A stretch of DNA of 64,000 bases from Chitinophagaceae bacterium (GTDB lineage: Bacteria > Bacteroidota > Bacteroidia > Chitinophagales > Chitinophagaceae), in the NCBI GenBank assembly GCA_014879565.1, contig JACSRW010000028.1, positions 1 through 64,000 on the forward strand, given 5' to 3'. This document shows, in pieces, positions 25,533-34,808 of the stretch (within the stretch, counting starts at the first letter, position 1; every line of letters starts with the position of its first letter). A program made the position numbers and the translations under genes. Under the pieces are notes generated by a model. That model had not been told where the DNA came from and did not search any database. It saw nothing but the letters and a program-made list of their open reading frames with translations.

Positions 25533-25830
25533 GGTTTGCTGAATTTTTTTCGCTGACTAATCCCATTTTCACGCCCAGTTTGGTGATATAACGGATAAAA
25601 AACCGGAACTGCCCAAAGGGGACGCTTACCAGCAGCACCATCAGGGGCCAGATCAGGGTTACCAGGAGTATATATAATATGGCCCAAAGCCAGTCCTGCT
25701 CAACAGCCAGCAGATTCATGATCTTTTTTCCCAGCCAGCCGGTGGCGCTGCCGCCAATGGCAAAAGTGCAGAGAATCAGGGTCAGCTGACCCGTTTTAAC
25801 CTTCCATTTTTTCTGTAAACGTTCAAACAT
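25525..25830 (-). CDS. Small two-helix membrane protein (DUF6787-like)
   Basis: A 101-residue protein with two transmembrane helices (about residues 16-38 and 47-72), a basic N-terminus (FERLQKKWKV) and a basic C-terminal amphipathic part (FRFFIRYITKLGVKMG). It resembles the DUF6787 group that often precedes purN or prolipoprotein-processing genes in Bacteroidota; function unknown. First gene of the leftward purN operon. Upstream, 270 bp separate it from the divergent actA operon. Confidence 0.7.
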   Translation of the reverse strand: MFERLQKKWKVKTGQLTLILCTFAIGGSATGWLGKKIMNLLAVEQDWLWAILYILLVTLIWPLMVLLVSVPFGQFRFFIRYITKLGVKMGLVSEKNSANHA

Positions 25831-25944
25831 GCGCTGCTTTTAAATTGAGGCCCGGCAAAAGTCGCCAAAAAACAATCAATAAACTGTTGGGATTTCACAT
25901 ATGTTGAAGCAGAAGCCCGAGTTTACGTATTTGTGACAAACAAA

Positions 25945-25976
25945 ATTTCGGGGGGTCAAAAAAACCCCCAAAATCG
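25945..25976. promoter_or_regulatory. GC hairpin in the purN/actA divergent region
   Basis: GGGGGT (25951-25956) pairs with ACCCCC (25964-25969) around an A-rich loop, flanked by ATTT/AAAT. No T-run on the plus strand; on the minus strand T residues lie inside the loop. The rest of 25831-26100 shows only the actA -7 element. Confidence 0.4.
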
Positions 25977-26045
25977 GCTGAAATGCAGGCTGGTAGCGGA
26001 TTAAAAAAAAGTTAAACCAACTGGCTTTTTAAAGACCTCATGGCT

Positions 26046-26053
26046 TATTTTTG
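26046..26053 (+). promoter_or_regulatory. Bacteroidota -7 element for the actA operon
   Basis: TATTTTTG matches TAnnTTTG, followed by GC as in other promoters here. Transcription would start near 26060, leaving about 40 nt of leader before the actA ATG at 26101. The -33 element is not clear. Confidence 0.55.
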
Positions 26054-26100
26054 CGCCTGATTAGAGCTATTTATCCACATTTTTCAGATCAATTGCGTCT

Positions 26101-27381
26101 ATGATTCTTTGTAAACCAATCGGCCAGAGACTGTCTGTACTATTCCTGTCCTTTTTTGCCCTTTCTGTAGTATCTGTTTCTGCCCAGGATGCCGCCGCCG
26201 GTAAAGCCCTTTATGCGAGTAAGTGCGGGGCTTGTCACAATATATTTAAAAAGATGACCGGTCCGGCGCTTGGAGGACTTGAAGACCGCCACAAGTGGGC
26301 CGATCATAAAGAACTGCTTGCCTGGATCAATAATCCGGCAGCTTATATGGCTAAGGATGCCTATACCCAGGGCCTGAAAGCCGAGTACGGTTCTATGATG
26401 ACCGGCTTCCCGGAAATCACCCTCAAGGATGTGGATGACCTGGTGGCCTATATCAATGCAGAAGTTGTCGCCCAGAAAAGCGGAGGTGATAAAAAAGATG
26501 TAGCTGCCGAAGCCCCGGATACCAGTAATCAGAATGCCCTGATTTTTGGAATCATCTCCCTGATCCTGGGTGTGGTGGCCCTGATCCTGATGCAGGTTAA
26601 CAGCAACCTGAAAAAGATGTCGGATGATGCAGAAGGCATATTAAGACCTGCCCCCCTGCCTTTCTACCGCAACAAAACGTATATTGCCCTTGCGTCAGTT
26701 ATCTTCTTCGTATTTGGCGGCTATATGGTGGCAAAAGGTGCTATCGGACTGGGCCGCCAGACTAACTACCAGCCCGACCAGCCTATCTTCTATTCCCATA
26801 AAGTGCATGCCGGTATCAACCAGATCAACTGTCTGTATTGCCATGGCAATGCCTGGGAAAGCAAACATGCCGCTATCCCGAGTGTCAATGTGTGTATGAA
26901 CTGCCACAAGGCGATCAGCACCTACGAAAAGGGTCCCAAACTCTATAATGACCGTGGGGAGGAGATTGATGGTACTGCCGAAATCGCCAAACTCTACAAA
27001 TACGCCGGATTTGACCCCAATAATCCCAATAAATGGGATCCCTCCATGGCCAAGCCGATTGAATGGGTGAAAATCCACAACCTGCCTGATCACGTTTACT
27101 TCAACCACTCGCAGCACGTAACAGCCGGTAACGTTCAGTGCCAGAGCTGTCACGGGGAAATCACGGCGATGGATGAGGTTAAACAGGTGGCCGAACTCAG
27201 CATGGGCTGGTGTATCAACTGCCACCGGCAGACCAATGTCAATTTCAATTACGACAGCACCAAAGGCAACAAGTTTTACAGCATTTACGAGAAATTCCAC
27301 AACGATATCAAGTCGGGTAAGATGGACAGCGTGAAAGTGAAAGATATCGGTGGACTGGAGTGTCAGAAATGTCACTATTGA
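26101..27381 (+). CDS. actA: Alternative complex III subunit A, hexaheme cytochrome c
   Basis: A 426-residue periplasmic-facing cytochrome. After a signal peptide, a class I cytochrome c domain has the first heme site CGACH (residues 42-46) with a distal Met (GSMMTGFPE); two membrane helices follow (about 145-165 and 193-217), then five more sites: CLYCH, CMNCH, CQSCH, CINCH and CQKCH at the very C-terminus. The characterised ActA is pentaheme; here a monoheme domain is fused at the N-terminus, giving six. It passes electrons from the iron-sulfur subunit ActB towards the oxidase. First gene of the act-cox block. Confidence 0.93.
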   Translation: MILCKPIGQRLSVLFLSFFALSVVSVSAQDAAAGKALYASKCGACHNIFKKMTGPALGGLEDRHKWADHKELLAWINNPAAYMAKDAYTQGLKAEYGSMMTGFPEITLKDVDDLVAYINAEVVAQKSGGDKKDVAAEAPDTSNQNALIFGIISLILGVVALILMQVNSNLKKMSDDAEGILRPAPLPFYRNKTYIALASVIFFVFGGYMVAKGAIGLGRQTNYQPDQPIFYSHKVHAGINQINCLYCHGNAWESKHAAIPSVNVCMNCHKAISTYEKGPKLYNDRGEEIDGTAEIAKLYKYAGFDPNNPNKWDPSMAKPIEWVKIHNLPDHVYFNHSQHVTAGNVQCQSCHGEITAMDEVKQVAELSMGWCINCHRQTNVNFNYDSTKGNKFYSIYEKFHNDIKSGKMDSVKVKDIGGLECQKCHY

Positions 27382-27438
27382 TCCGGTGGGGAATCACGGT
27401 TTTATTCAGCACATTATAGCATTATCAAATTGATATTC

Positions 27439-30400
27439 ATGAGCCAAAAAAAGTACTGGCAAAGTTTCGGTGAGGTGAATGACAACGAAAACTTCCGCAA
27501 GCAACAGCAGGACGAGTTTCGTGAGGAGCTGCCCTTCGAAGGTCTGGATGACAAGGGATTAATTGATGCCAAAGCCCCCCGCAGGGATTTTCTGAAGTAC
27601 CTGGGATTCAGTACAGCGGCCGCTACGCTGGCTGCCAGTTGTAAGATCCCTGTGAAAAAGGCGATTCCCTATGCCAATAAACCCGAAAACCTGATCCCCG
27701 GTGTGGCCCAGTATTATGCCACTACCTATGTACAGGACGGGGATGTGGTACCGGTTGTGGCCAAAGTAAGAGATGGCCGCCCGATCAAGATCGAAGGCAA
27801 TGATCTCTGCTCCTTCACCGGCGGCGGTACCTCTGCCCGTGTACAGGCCTCGGTACTGGACCTCTATGACACCCATCGTCTCCGCTTCCCGATTCACCGG
27901 ACCGGCAGCGGCGAAAATGTGAAGTATGAGGAGGTGCCCACTTTTGAGCAATTTGATAAAGCAGTGGGAGAAGCCATGAAAGTGGCCGGTGGTACAACCG
28001 TACTGCTGACCAGTACCCTTGTTTCCCCCAGCACCAAAGAGATCATCGCTGCATTTCCCGGACTGCGCCATGTAGTGGCCGACCCGGTTTCTTACAGCGG
28101 TATGCTGCTCGCCAATGAAGCAAGCGGATTCGGACGCAAGCTGCCTTCCTACGACTTCAGCGCTGCCAAAGTGATTGTGAGTCTCGGCGCCGATTTTCTC
28201 GGTACCTGGCTGAGCCCGGTTGAATTTGCTAAAGGATACGCCACCGGCCGCAAAATCAATGAAGGCAGTTTCACCATGAGCAAGCACTACCAGTTTGAGA
28301 GCTATCTCAGCCTGACCGGTGCCAGCGCCGACGAACGGTTCACCCACCGTCCCTCTGAAACAGGGGCTGTGGCCCTCGACCTGCTGAATGCCCTTACCGG
28401 CGGCGAACCGGTGGTGAAAGCCACTGCGGCAGCTGTGAAAAAAGTGGCAGCTGATCTGCTCGCCAATAATGGCGCCTCCCTCGTCGTTTGCGGAAGCAAT
28501 GATAAAGACATACAGGTAATCGTCAATGCCATCAATAATGCCATCGGCGCCTTTGGCAAAACCATTGACTGGGGCAAACCGGTGAACTACCGCCAGGGTA
28601 TTGATGCCGATTTTACCCAGTTGCTGTCCGATATGGAAGCCGGCAATGTGGGTACCCTGCTGATACACGGTGCCAACCCTGTTTATCATTCCTGGGAGGC
28701 AGATCGTTTCAAAGCGGCTCTCGCCAAAGTGAAACTGAAGGTTTCTTTCAGCGAGCGTATGGATGAAACAACCGAACTCTGCGATTATATCCTCCCTGCC
28801 CACCATTACCTGGAGAGCTGGGGGGATGCCGAACCCAAAGCCGGCGCCGTTTCTTTCCAGCAGCCGACCATCTATCCCTTATTCAAAACCCGGCCTTTCC
28901 AGACTTCCCTGCTGAAATGGTCCGGTAACAATACGGATTACGAAACGTATTTCAAAAACTACTGGACCGGCAAACTCGGTTCAGAAGCCGCTTTCAACAA
29001 AGCGCTGCAGGATGGTATTAAGGAAGAAACCGTCGCTGTTTCCGCTGGCTCCTACAGCGGTGCTGCGGTTGATGCCGCTAAGGCAGCTGTTTCTGCAGCT
29101 AAAATCTCCACCGGCACCGAACTGGTTCTTTACCAGAAAACATCCATCGGTACGGGCACCGGCGCCACCAACCCCTGGTTGCAGGAACTGCCGGATGCCA
29201 TTTCCAAAGCCACCTGGGACAACTATGCGCTGATGAGCCTGCCCATGGCCAAGGAGCTTCTGGGGCTGAACCTGATTGACGGCAGTGAAAAAGAAAGCAA
29301 CAATTACGAATACTATCCCCAGAAACCGGTTATCAAACTGACCCTGGGTAAAAAGGAAGTGGAACTGCCTGTACTGGTCATTCCCGGAATGAATGCCCAT
29401 ACCATCGCCGTGGCGGTGGGCTATGGCCGCAGCATCAACCTCGGCAAAACTGCCGGTGAGGTGGGACAGAATGTTTATCCTTTCAGTAAGTTCAACGGCA
29501 CTACCGTATCCTACCATAACGAGGTTACGGTAGCCGATGCCGGCCGCAAGCATAAAATTGCCCAGACCCAGATTCACAACTCCTATGAGGAGCGGGTGGA
29601 AGTGGTAAGGGAAACCACCCTGGCCACTCTGAAGAAGTATCCTGCCGTGATTCCGGATTTCCGCAATCATCTGGAGGAAACCTATGGCCGCAGCAAGGAT
29701 GGCAAAACGGTTGACTACCGCAAAGAAGGTACCCTGTATCCGATGCACGACCAGCCCGGTATCAAATGGGGAATGAATATTGACATGAACGCCTGTTACG
29801 GATGCGGCGCCTGTGTGGTGGCCTGTCATGCCGAAAACAACGTTCCTGTGGTGGGTAAGAGTGAAGTACTCCGCTACCACGATATGCACTGGCTGCGTAT
29901 TGACCGCTACTTTGTCAGCGATGAGAAGAATCCCGATCAGCTGAAAGGGGTGGTCTTCCAGCCGATGATGTGTCAGCACTGTGACAATGCGCCCTGTGAG
30001 AACGTTTGTCCGGTAGCTGCTACCAACCATAGTGCGGAAGGCATCAACCAGATGACCTATAACCGCTGTATCGGTACCCGTTATTGCGCCAATAACTGTC
30101 CGTATAAAGTACGCCGCTTTAACTGGGCCGACTATACCGGGGCAGACAGTTTCAAAGATAACCAGGACCAGCAACTGGTGGGTAAACTGGATCCCGTTGT
30201 ACACCAGATGAACGATGACCTCACCCGGATGGTGCTGAACCCGGATGTAACGGTTCGTTCCCGCGGGGTGATTGAAAAATGTTCTTTCTGTTTCCAGCGC
30301 CTGCAGGCTGCCAAACTGGAAGCGAAAAAAGACAACCGTCCGCTGAAAGACGGAGATGCCAAAACGGCCTGTCAGACCGCCTGTTCCGCCAATGCGATCG

Positions 30401-30633
30401 TATTCGGAAACGCACACGATGCGGAAAGCGCGATCTCCAAGGTAAGAAAGGAGAATCCCAGCCGCGGTTATTATGTACTGGAACAGCTGCACGTGCTGCC
30501 TAATGTGAGTTACCTGGCCAAAGTGCGGAACACCGATGAGATCATTGAACCGGCAGGCCATCATGCGGCACCGGCGGGTAATCATGGCGAAGCACAGCCG
30601 GCTGAGAAAAAAGCGGAGGAAGCACATCACTAA
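27439..30633 (+). CDS. actB: Alternative complex III subunit B, iron-sulfur/molybdopterin-like
   Basis: A 1064-residue subunit. Start is the ATG at 27439; the frame opens with TTG at 27430. A twin-arginine signal RRDFLKYLGFSTAAATLAASC ends in a lipobox cysteine, so the protein is expected to be exported by Tat and lipid-anchored. Residues about 60-750 are a molybdopterin-oxidoreductase-like fold, which in ACIII carries no molybdenum; the C-terminal ferredoxin domain (about 780-1010) has cysteine sets CYGCGACVVAC, CQHCDNAPCENVC, CIGTRYCANNC and CSFC/CQTAC for three [4Fe-4S] and one [3Fe-4S] cluster. Couples quinol oxidation in ActC to ActA. Confidence 0.95.
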   Translation: MSQKKYWQSFGEVNDNENFRKQQQDEFREELPFEGLDDKGLIDAKAPRRDFLKYLGFSTAAATLAASCKIPVKKAIPYANKPENLIPGVAQYYATTYVQDGDVVPVVAKVRDGRPIKIEGNDLCSFTGGGTSARVQASVLDLYDTHRLRFPIHRTGSGENVKYEEVPTFEQFDKAVGEAMKVAGGTTVLLTSTLVSPSTKEIIAAFPGLRHVVADPVSYSGMLLANEASGFGRKLPSYDFSAAKVIVSLGADFLGTWLSPVEFAKGYATGRKINEGSFTMSKHYQFESYLSLTGASADERFTHRPSETGAVALDLLNALTGGEPVVKATAAAVKKVAADLLANNGASLVVCGSNDKDIQVIVNAINNAIGAFGKTIDWGKPVNYRQGIDADFTQLLSDMEAGNVGTLLIHGANPVYHSWEADRFKAALAKVKLKVSFSERMDETTELCDYILPAHHYLESWGDAEPKAGAVSFQQPTIYPLFKTRPFQTSLLKWSGNNTDYETYFKNYWTGKLGSEAAFNKALQDGIKEETVAVSAGSYSGAAVDAAKAAVSAAKISTGTELVLYQKTSIGTGTGATNPWLQELPDAISKATWDNYALMSLPMAKELLGLNLIDGSEKESNNYEYYPQKPVIKLTLGKKEVELPVLVIPGMNAHTIAVAVGYGRSINLGKTAGEVGQNVYPFSKFNGTTVSYHNEVTVADAGRKHKIAQTQIHNSYEERVEVVRETTLATLKKYPAVIPDFRNHLEETYGRSKDGKTVDYRKEGTLYPMHDQPGIKWGMNIDMNACYGCGACVVACHAENNVPVVGKSEVLRYHDMHWLRIDRYFVSDEKNPDQLKGVVFQPMMCQHCDNAPCENVCPVAATNHSAEGINQMTYNRCIGTRYCANNCPYKVRRFNWADYTGADSFKDNQDQQLVGKLDPVVHQMNDDLTRMVLNPDVTVRSRGVIEKCSFCFQRLQAAKLEAKKDNRPLKDGDAKTACQTACSANAIVFGNAHDAESAISKVRKENPSRGYYVLEQLHVLPNVSYLAKVRNTDEIIEPAGHHAAPAGNHGEAQPAEKKAEEAHH

Positions 30634-30694
30634 AGAGAAAGTTGACTAACTATATCCTTTGAACCGGTCGGGGAGAAGGACAAACAACCAGAAT

Positions 30695-32149
30695 ATGGCA
30701 TTACTCAGATACGAATCACAGGTAAGAGCACCGTTGGTGGATGGCACCAAAGATTATCACCAGGTTACGGAAGATATTTGCCGCCCGGTGGAAGCACGCC
30801 CGTCTAAATTATGGTGGGTCGGATTTTTGATCTCTGTAGCGTTACTCATTTTCGGGATTGTTTCCGTTACCATGGAGGTGATCTATGGTACCGGTCAGTG
30901 GAACCTGAACAAAACAATCGGCTGGGGATGGGATATCACCAACTTCGTTTGGTGGGTGGGTATCGGTCACGCCGGAACCCTGATCTCCGCGATCCTGCTG
31001 CTGTTCCGCCAGGGCTGGCGTACCGGTGTAAACCGCGCCGCTGAGGCCATGACCATCTTCGCGGTGATGTGCGCGGGTCAGTTCCCGATCTGGCACATGG
31101 GTCGTGTGTGGAACGCCTTCTTCGTACTGCCTTATCCGAATACACGCGGACCGCTCTGGGTGAACTTCAACTCCCCCCTGCTCTGGGACGTATTCGCGAT
31201 CTCCACCTACTTTACCGTATCCCTGCTTTTCTGGTATTCCGGTCTGCTGCCCGATCTGGCTACCCTGCGTGACCGCGCCAAAGAGAAGTGGAGAAAACAT
31301 TTTTATGGGGTGGCTGCATTCGGCTGGACCGGTTCCACCAAACACTGGCAGCGGCACGAGGCCCTTTCGCTGGTACTGGCCGGTCTGAGTACCCCGCTGG
31401 TACTCTCCGTACACACCATCGTATCCTTCGACTTTGCCACTTCCGTTGTACCCGGCTGGCATACCACCATCTTCCCGCCCTATTTCGTGGCCGGTGCGAT
31501 CTTCTCCGGTTTTGCGATGGTGCAAACCCTGCTGGTGGTGACCCGGAAGGTACTGGCGCTGGAAGACTATATTACCCTGGAGCACATTGATGTGATGAAT
31601 AAGGTAATCGTACTCACCGGTTCTATTGTGGGTATTGCTTATCTGACGGAACTTTTCATGTCCTGGTATTCAGCAGTGAGTTACGAAGAATTCGCCTTCT
31701 TTGAGAACCGCCTGAACCTGAGCAGTCCCTATGGCTGGAGCTACTGGCTGATGATGGGTTGTAACGTACTGTCACCCCAGATCTTCTGGTTCCGTAAGAT
31801 GAGGAGAAACCTGTTTGTGACCTTCTTTATGTCTATCCTGGTGAATATCGGTATGTGGTTTGAGCGCTTTGTGATCATCGTAACCTCTGTTTACCGTGAT
31901 TACCTGCCTTCTGCCTGGAGTACCTACTATACCCCCACCATCTGGGAAGTAGGTTTCTATATGGGTACGTTTGGCCTGTTCTTCACCTGTTATTTCCTGT
32001 TCTCTAAATTCTTCCCGGTCATCGCGCTGGCTGAGATCAAGCATATCCTGAAGAAAAACGGGGAAGGGTTTAAGAATAATATGGATGAGCTGGAAGGAGA
32101 GAGTACCGATGAGTTCGGGCATAAGCACGGACATGACCATGGTGCCTGA
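30695..32149 (+). CDS. actC: Alternative complex III subunit C, NrfD-like quinol oxidase subunit
   Basis: A 484-residue polytopic membrane protein of the NrfD/PsrC family with about ten helices; start taken at the ATG at 30695 (MALLRYESQ) rather than the upstream in-frame start at 30659. Family landmarks: WWVGIGHAGTLISAILLLFRQ and RNAAEAMTIFAVMCAG-type segment after the second helix, ending in a His-rich tail (HKHGHDHGA). It is the membrane subunit thought to bind quinol on the periplasmic side. Follows actB by about 60 bp. Confidence 0.94.
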   Translation: MALLRYESQVRAPLVDGTKDYHQVTEDICRPVEARPSKLWWVGFLISVALLIFGIVSVTMEVIYGTGQWNLNKTIGWGWDITNFVWWVGIGHAGTLISAILLLFRQGWRTGVNRAAEAMTIFAVMCAGQFPIWHMGRVWNAFFVLPYPNTRGPLWVNFNSPLLWDVFAISTYFTVSLLFWYSGLLPDLATLRDRAKEKWRKHFYGVAAFGWTGSTKHWQRHEALSLVLAGLSTPLVLSVHTIVSFDFATSVVPGWHTTIFPPYFVAGAIFSGFAMVQTLLVVTRKVLALEDYITLEHIDVMNKVIVLTGSIVGIAYLTELFMSWYSAVSYEEFAFFENRLNLSSPYGWSYWLMMGCNVLSPQIFWFRKMRRNLFVTFFMSILVNIGMWFERFVIIVTSVYRDYLPSAWSTYYTPTIWEVGFYMGTFGLFFTCYFLFSKFFPVIALAEIKHILKKNGEGFKNNMDELEGESTDEFGHKHGHDHGA

Positions 32150-32246
32150 GAGAAGCCGGTAGTCGTAAGTTGAAAGAAAGAAAATTTGTTTACAGAGTTA
32201 GGATTGGTACTATGTACTTCGTAACTCGTAGTTAAAGTGAAATAAA

Positions 32247-32825
32247 ATGGCTGTAAAAAAATTTGTAGTCGGCAATTTTGATGATGAAGCGGTGCTTTTT
32301 CCCGCAGTGAAAAAAGTACGCCGGGCTGGATACAAGATCCATGATGTCTTCACCCCTTTCCCGATACACGGCCTTGACAAGGCGATGGGACTGCGGGATA
32401 CCAGCCTGCATACGGCCGGCTTTATTTATGGTATTTCCGGTACCGCCACCGCGGTAGGTTTCATTACCTGGGCGCTGACGGTTGACTGGCAGATTAATTT
32501 CGGTGGTAAACCGTTTTTCTCCCTGCCGGCCTGGATTCCGGTCACCTTTGAGCTGACGGTATTATTCGCCGCGGTGGGTATGGTGCTCACTTTCTGCTAT
32601 CTCTGTCAGCTGGCCCCCTTTGTAAAAAAGGATCACTTCAACCCCCGCTCCACCGACGACACCTTTGTAATGGCGCTGGAATGCACCGACAAAACCAATG
32701 AAGAAGAAGCGATCAGCTTCCTTACAACAGTGGGTGCCAAAGAAGTGAAAGTGGAGTATAAGGAAACAGAATGGTGGCTGGGCCGCTATGACAAGGATAA
32801 AAAACTGTTTCACAAAGAGAACTAA
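32247..32825 (+). CDS. actD: Alternative complex III subunit D (DUF3341)
   Basis: A 192-residue protein of the DUF3341 family: cytoplasmic N-terminal domain (about residues 1-50; GNFDDEAVLFPAVKKVRRAGY), two transmembrane helices (about 58-80 and 96-120), and a cytoplasmic C-terminal domain (EEAISFLTTVGAKEVKVEY). In ACIII structures ActD caps the complex and contacts ActC. Typical length. Same operon. Confidence 0.93.
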   Translation: MAVKKFVVGNFDDEAVLFPAVKKVRRAGYKIHDVFTPFPIHGLDKAMGLRDTSLHTAGFIYGISGTATAVGFITWALTVDWQINFGGKPFFSLPAWIPVTFELTVLFAAVGMVLTFCYLCQLAPFVKKDHFNPRSTDDTFVMALECTDKTNEEEAISFLTTVGAKEVKVEYKETEWWLGRYDKDKKLFHKEN

Positions 32826-32852
32826 GATCATTCATTGAAATAATCAGAGCTA

Positions 32853-33482
32853 ATGAAGAAAGTATTGTATATCACCGGCAGCCTCTCTCTGGTAATCGCA
32901 CTGGTCAGTTGTGGTGGTCCGCGTAAGGATGAGGGCCGTGCCTATATGCCCGATATGGCATACAGCCGGGCGTATGAGACCTACTCCTCCACGGAAGCAC
33001 TGGATAAGGCCAATATTCATTATGTGGCCCGCCCGGTGGAAGGCACCATTGCCCGCGGTGAAATGCCGGCTTATACCCTGAAAAATGATTCAGCCGGTTA
33101 TGCCCAGTCCGCTTTTGTAAAGAACCCGCTTGATTCTGCTGACCTCACTGCGGAGCAACTGACAGAGGCAGCGCGTCTTTACCAGATCAATTGTGGTATC
33201 TGCCACGGTGCCAAACTGGACGGAAATGGCCCCCTCTACACGAGTGGCGCCTATCCGGCTGCCCCGCGTAACCTGATCGGGGATCCCCTGATGCTGGCTA
33301 TGACTGAGGGTACCATGTTTCACTCCGTGACCTATGGCAAGAACCTGATGGGCAGTTATGCTTCCCAGCTCAGCACCAAACAGCGCTGGCAGATTATTGC
33401 CTTTATCAAAGCAGAGCAGGCCAAAAAAGGAGCTCCTGCCGCCGCCGCACCTGCCGCGGCCGACAGCACTGCGAAGAAATAA
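32853..33482 (+). CDS. actE: Alternative complex III subunit E, monoheme cytochrome c lipoprotein
   Basis: A 209-residue lipoprotein with lipobox LVSC (Cys20) and one heme site INCGICHG (about residues 111-118), distal Met likely in NLMGSYAS. C-terminal tail is alanine-rich. ActE is the likely exit point of electrons from ACIII to the aa3 oxidase. Together with the fused domain in ActA, this complex has two class I cytochrome domains, one more than the standard set. Confidence 0.93.
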   Translation: MKKVLYITGSLSLVIALVSCGGPRKDEGRAYMPDMAYSRAYETYSSTEALDKANIHYVARPVEGTIARGEMPAYTLKNDSAGYAQSAFVKNPLDSADLTAEQLTEAARLYQINCGICHGAKLDGNGPLYTSGAYPAAPRNLIGDPLMLAMTEGTMFHSVTYGKNLMGSYASQLSTKQRWQIIAFIKAEQAKKGAPAAAAPAAADSTAKK

Positions 33483-33515
33483 AACAGATATTGAAGAAAC
33501 ACTAAATAGTAACTG

Positions 33516-34745
33516 ATGTCTATCCGGGAAAATTTTGAAGTGCCAAAACGTTACAATCTCATCGCTTTCGCCCTCATGGCGGTGGGCATTCTGGCCATAA
33601 TTGGATTGTGGGTAACCAGCGGGTCAAAATCCGACCCCCGGGAATCCGCCAGGTTCTGGGCATCCCTGCTGCAAAACAGTGTTTTCTTTTTGCTGGTGGT
33701 GAATGCTTCCATGTTCTTCATCTGCGCCACTACCCTGGCCTGGGGCGGCTGGCAAATGGCTTTCCGCCGTGTACCTGAAGCCATCTCGGCAGTGGTGCCC
33801 GTTATCGGGGTGATAGCCGGCGCTATCCTGCTGGCCATTGCTTTTGGCGACAACCATACCATTTACCACTGGACCGACAGCCACCATGTAGCTGAAGATC
33901 CCATCCTCAGTCATAAAAAGGGATTCCTGAATAAAGGTTTCTTTGCCGCGGCTACCGTGCTGACGATTGTACTCTGGTCGGTGCTGGGCTGGAAAATGCG
34001 TCAGCTTTCCCGCAGCCTGGATAATAACCCGATTACTACTGTCGAAGGCCGCAAGAAATATATCTGGAAAAACACGGTTTGGGCCGCCCTCTTTATTATA
34101 GTATTCTCCCTGACCGTGATGTCTTCCATTCCCTGGCTCTGGCTGATGAGTATTGATGCTCACTGGTACAGCACCATGTACAGCTGGTACACTTTTGCAA
34201 GCACTTTTGTATCCGGTATGGCCCTGATCGCCCTTTTTGTGGTATTCCTGAAAAACAATGGCTACCTTGAATATACCAATAATGAACACCTCCATGACAT
34301 TGGTAAATTCATGTTCGCCTTCTCCGTTTTCTGGACCTACCTCTGGTTCAGCCAGTTTATGCTGATCTGGTATGCCAATATCCCCGAGGAAACCATTTAT
34401 TTCCAGCCCCGGGCCCATGGTATCTACAAAGGGATTTTCTGGCTCATGTTTATAATCAATTTTATCGCTCCGTTGTTAATATTAATGACCCGGGATGCGA
34501 AAAGAAACTACGGAACCATTACATTTATGGCCATCCTGATCATATTCGGACATTGGCTGGACTTTTACCAGATGGTATTCCCGGCCGTATCTCCCAATAA
34601 GGTCCCGATGATCCTGTATGATTTTGGCGTGGCGCTTGGTTTTGTGGGACTCATTATGTTCGTTACCGGCCGGGCACTCAGTAAGGCGCCCCTGCTGGCA
34701 AAGAACCATCCTTTTGTAAAGGAAAGCCTGATTCACCATACCTGA
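33516..34745 (+). CDS. actF: Alternative complex III subunit F
   Basis: A 409-residue membrane protein with about ten helices, resembling the C-terminal half of NrfD-type subunits. Conserved stretches WWxx are replaced by SIDAHWYSTMYSWYTFAS and FSVFWTYLWFSQFMLIWYANIPEE, typical of ActF. In ACIII it lies beside ActC and may form part of a proton path. Last gene of the act set, 63 bp before coxB. Confidence 0.93.
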   Translation: MSIRENFEVPKRYNLIAFALMAVGILAIIGLWVTSGSKSDPRESARFWASLLQNSVFFLLVVNASMFFICATTLAWGGWQMAFRRVPEAISAVVPVIGVIAGAILLAIAFGDNHTIYHWTDSHHVAEDPILSHKKGFLNKGFFAAATVLTIVLWSVLGWKMRQLSRSLDNNPITTVEGRKKYIWKNTVWAALFIIVFSLTVMSSIPWLWLMSIDAHWYSTMYSWYTFASTFVSGMALIALFVVFLKNNGYLEYTNNEHLHDIGKFMFAFSVFWTYLWFSQFMLIWYANIPEETIYFQPRAHGIYKGIFWLMFIINFIAPLLILMTRDAKRNYGTITFMAILIIFGHWLDFYQMVFPAVSPNKVPMILYDFGVALGFVGLIMFVTGRALSKAPLLAKNHPFVKESLIHHT

Positions 34746-34808
34746 TAGTGTACAGGTACGGATCCGGCTCTGACAGATAAAGAACAAAAAACCACCTCAT
34801 TTTAAGTT

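Noticed and set aside
27559-30630. Long leftward open frames (415 and 549 codons) opposite actB
   Set aside because: Antisense shadows of a strongly coding GC-rich gene; the products look like low-complexity reverse frames with no motif.
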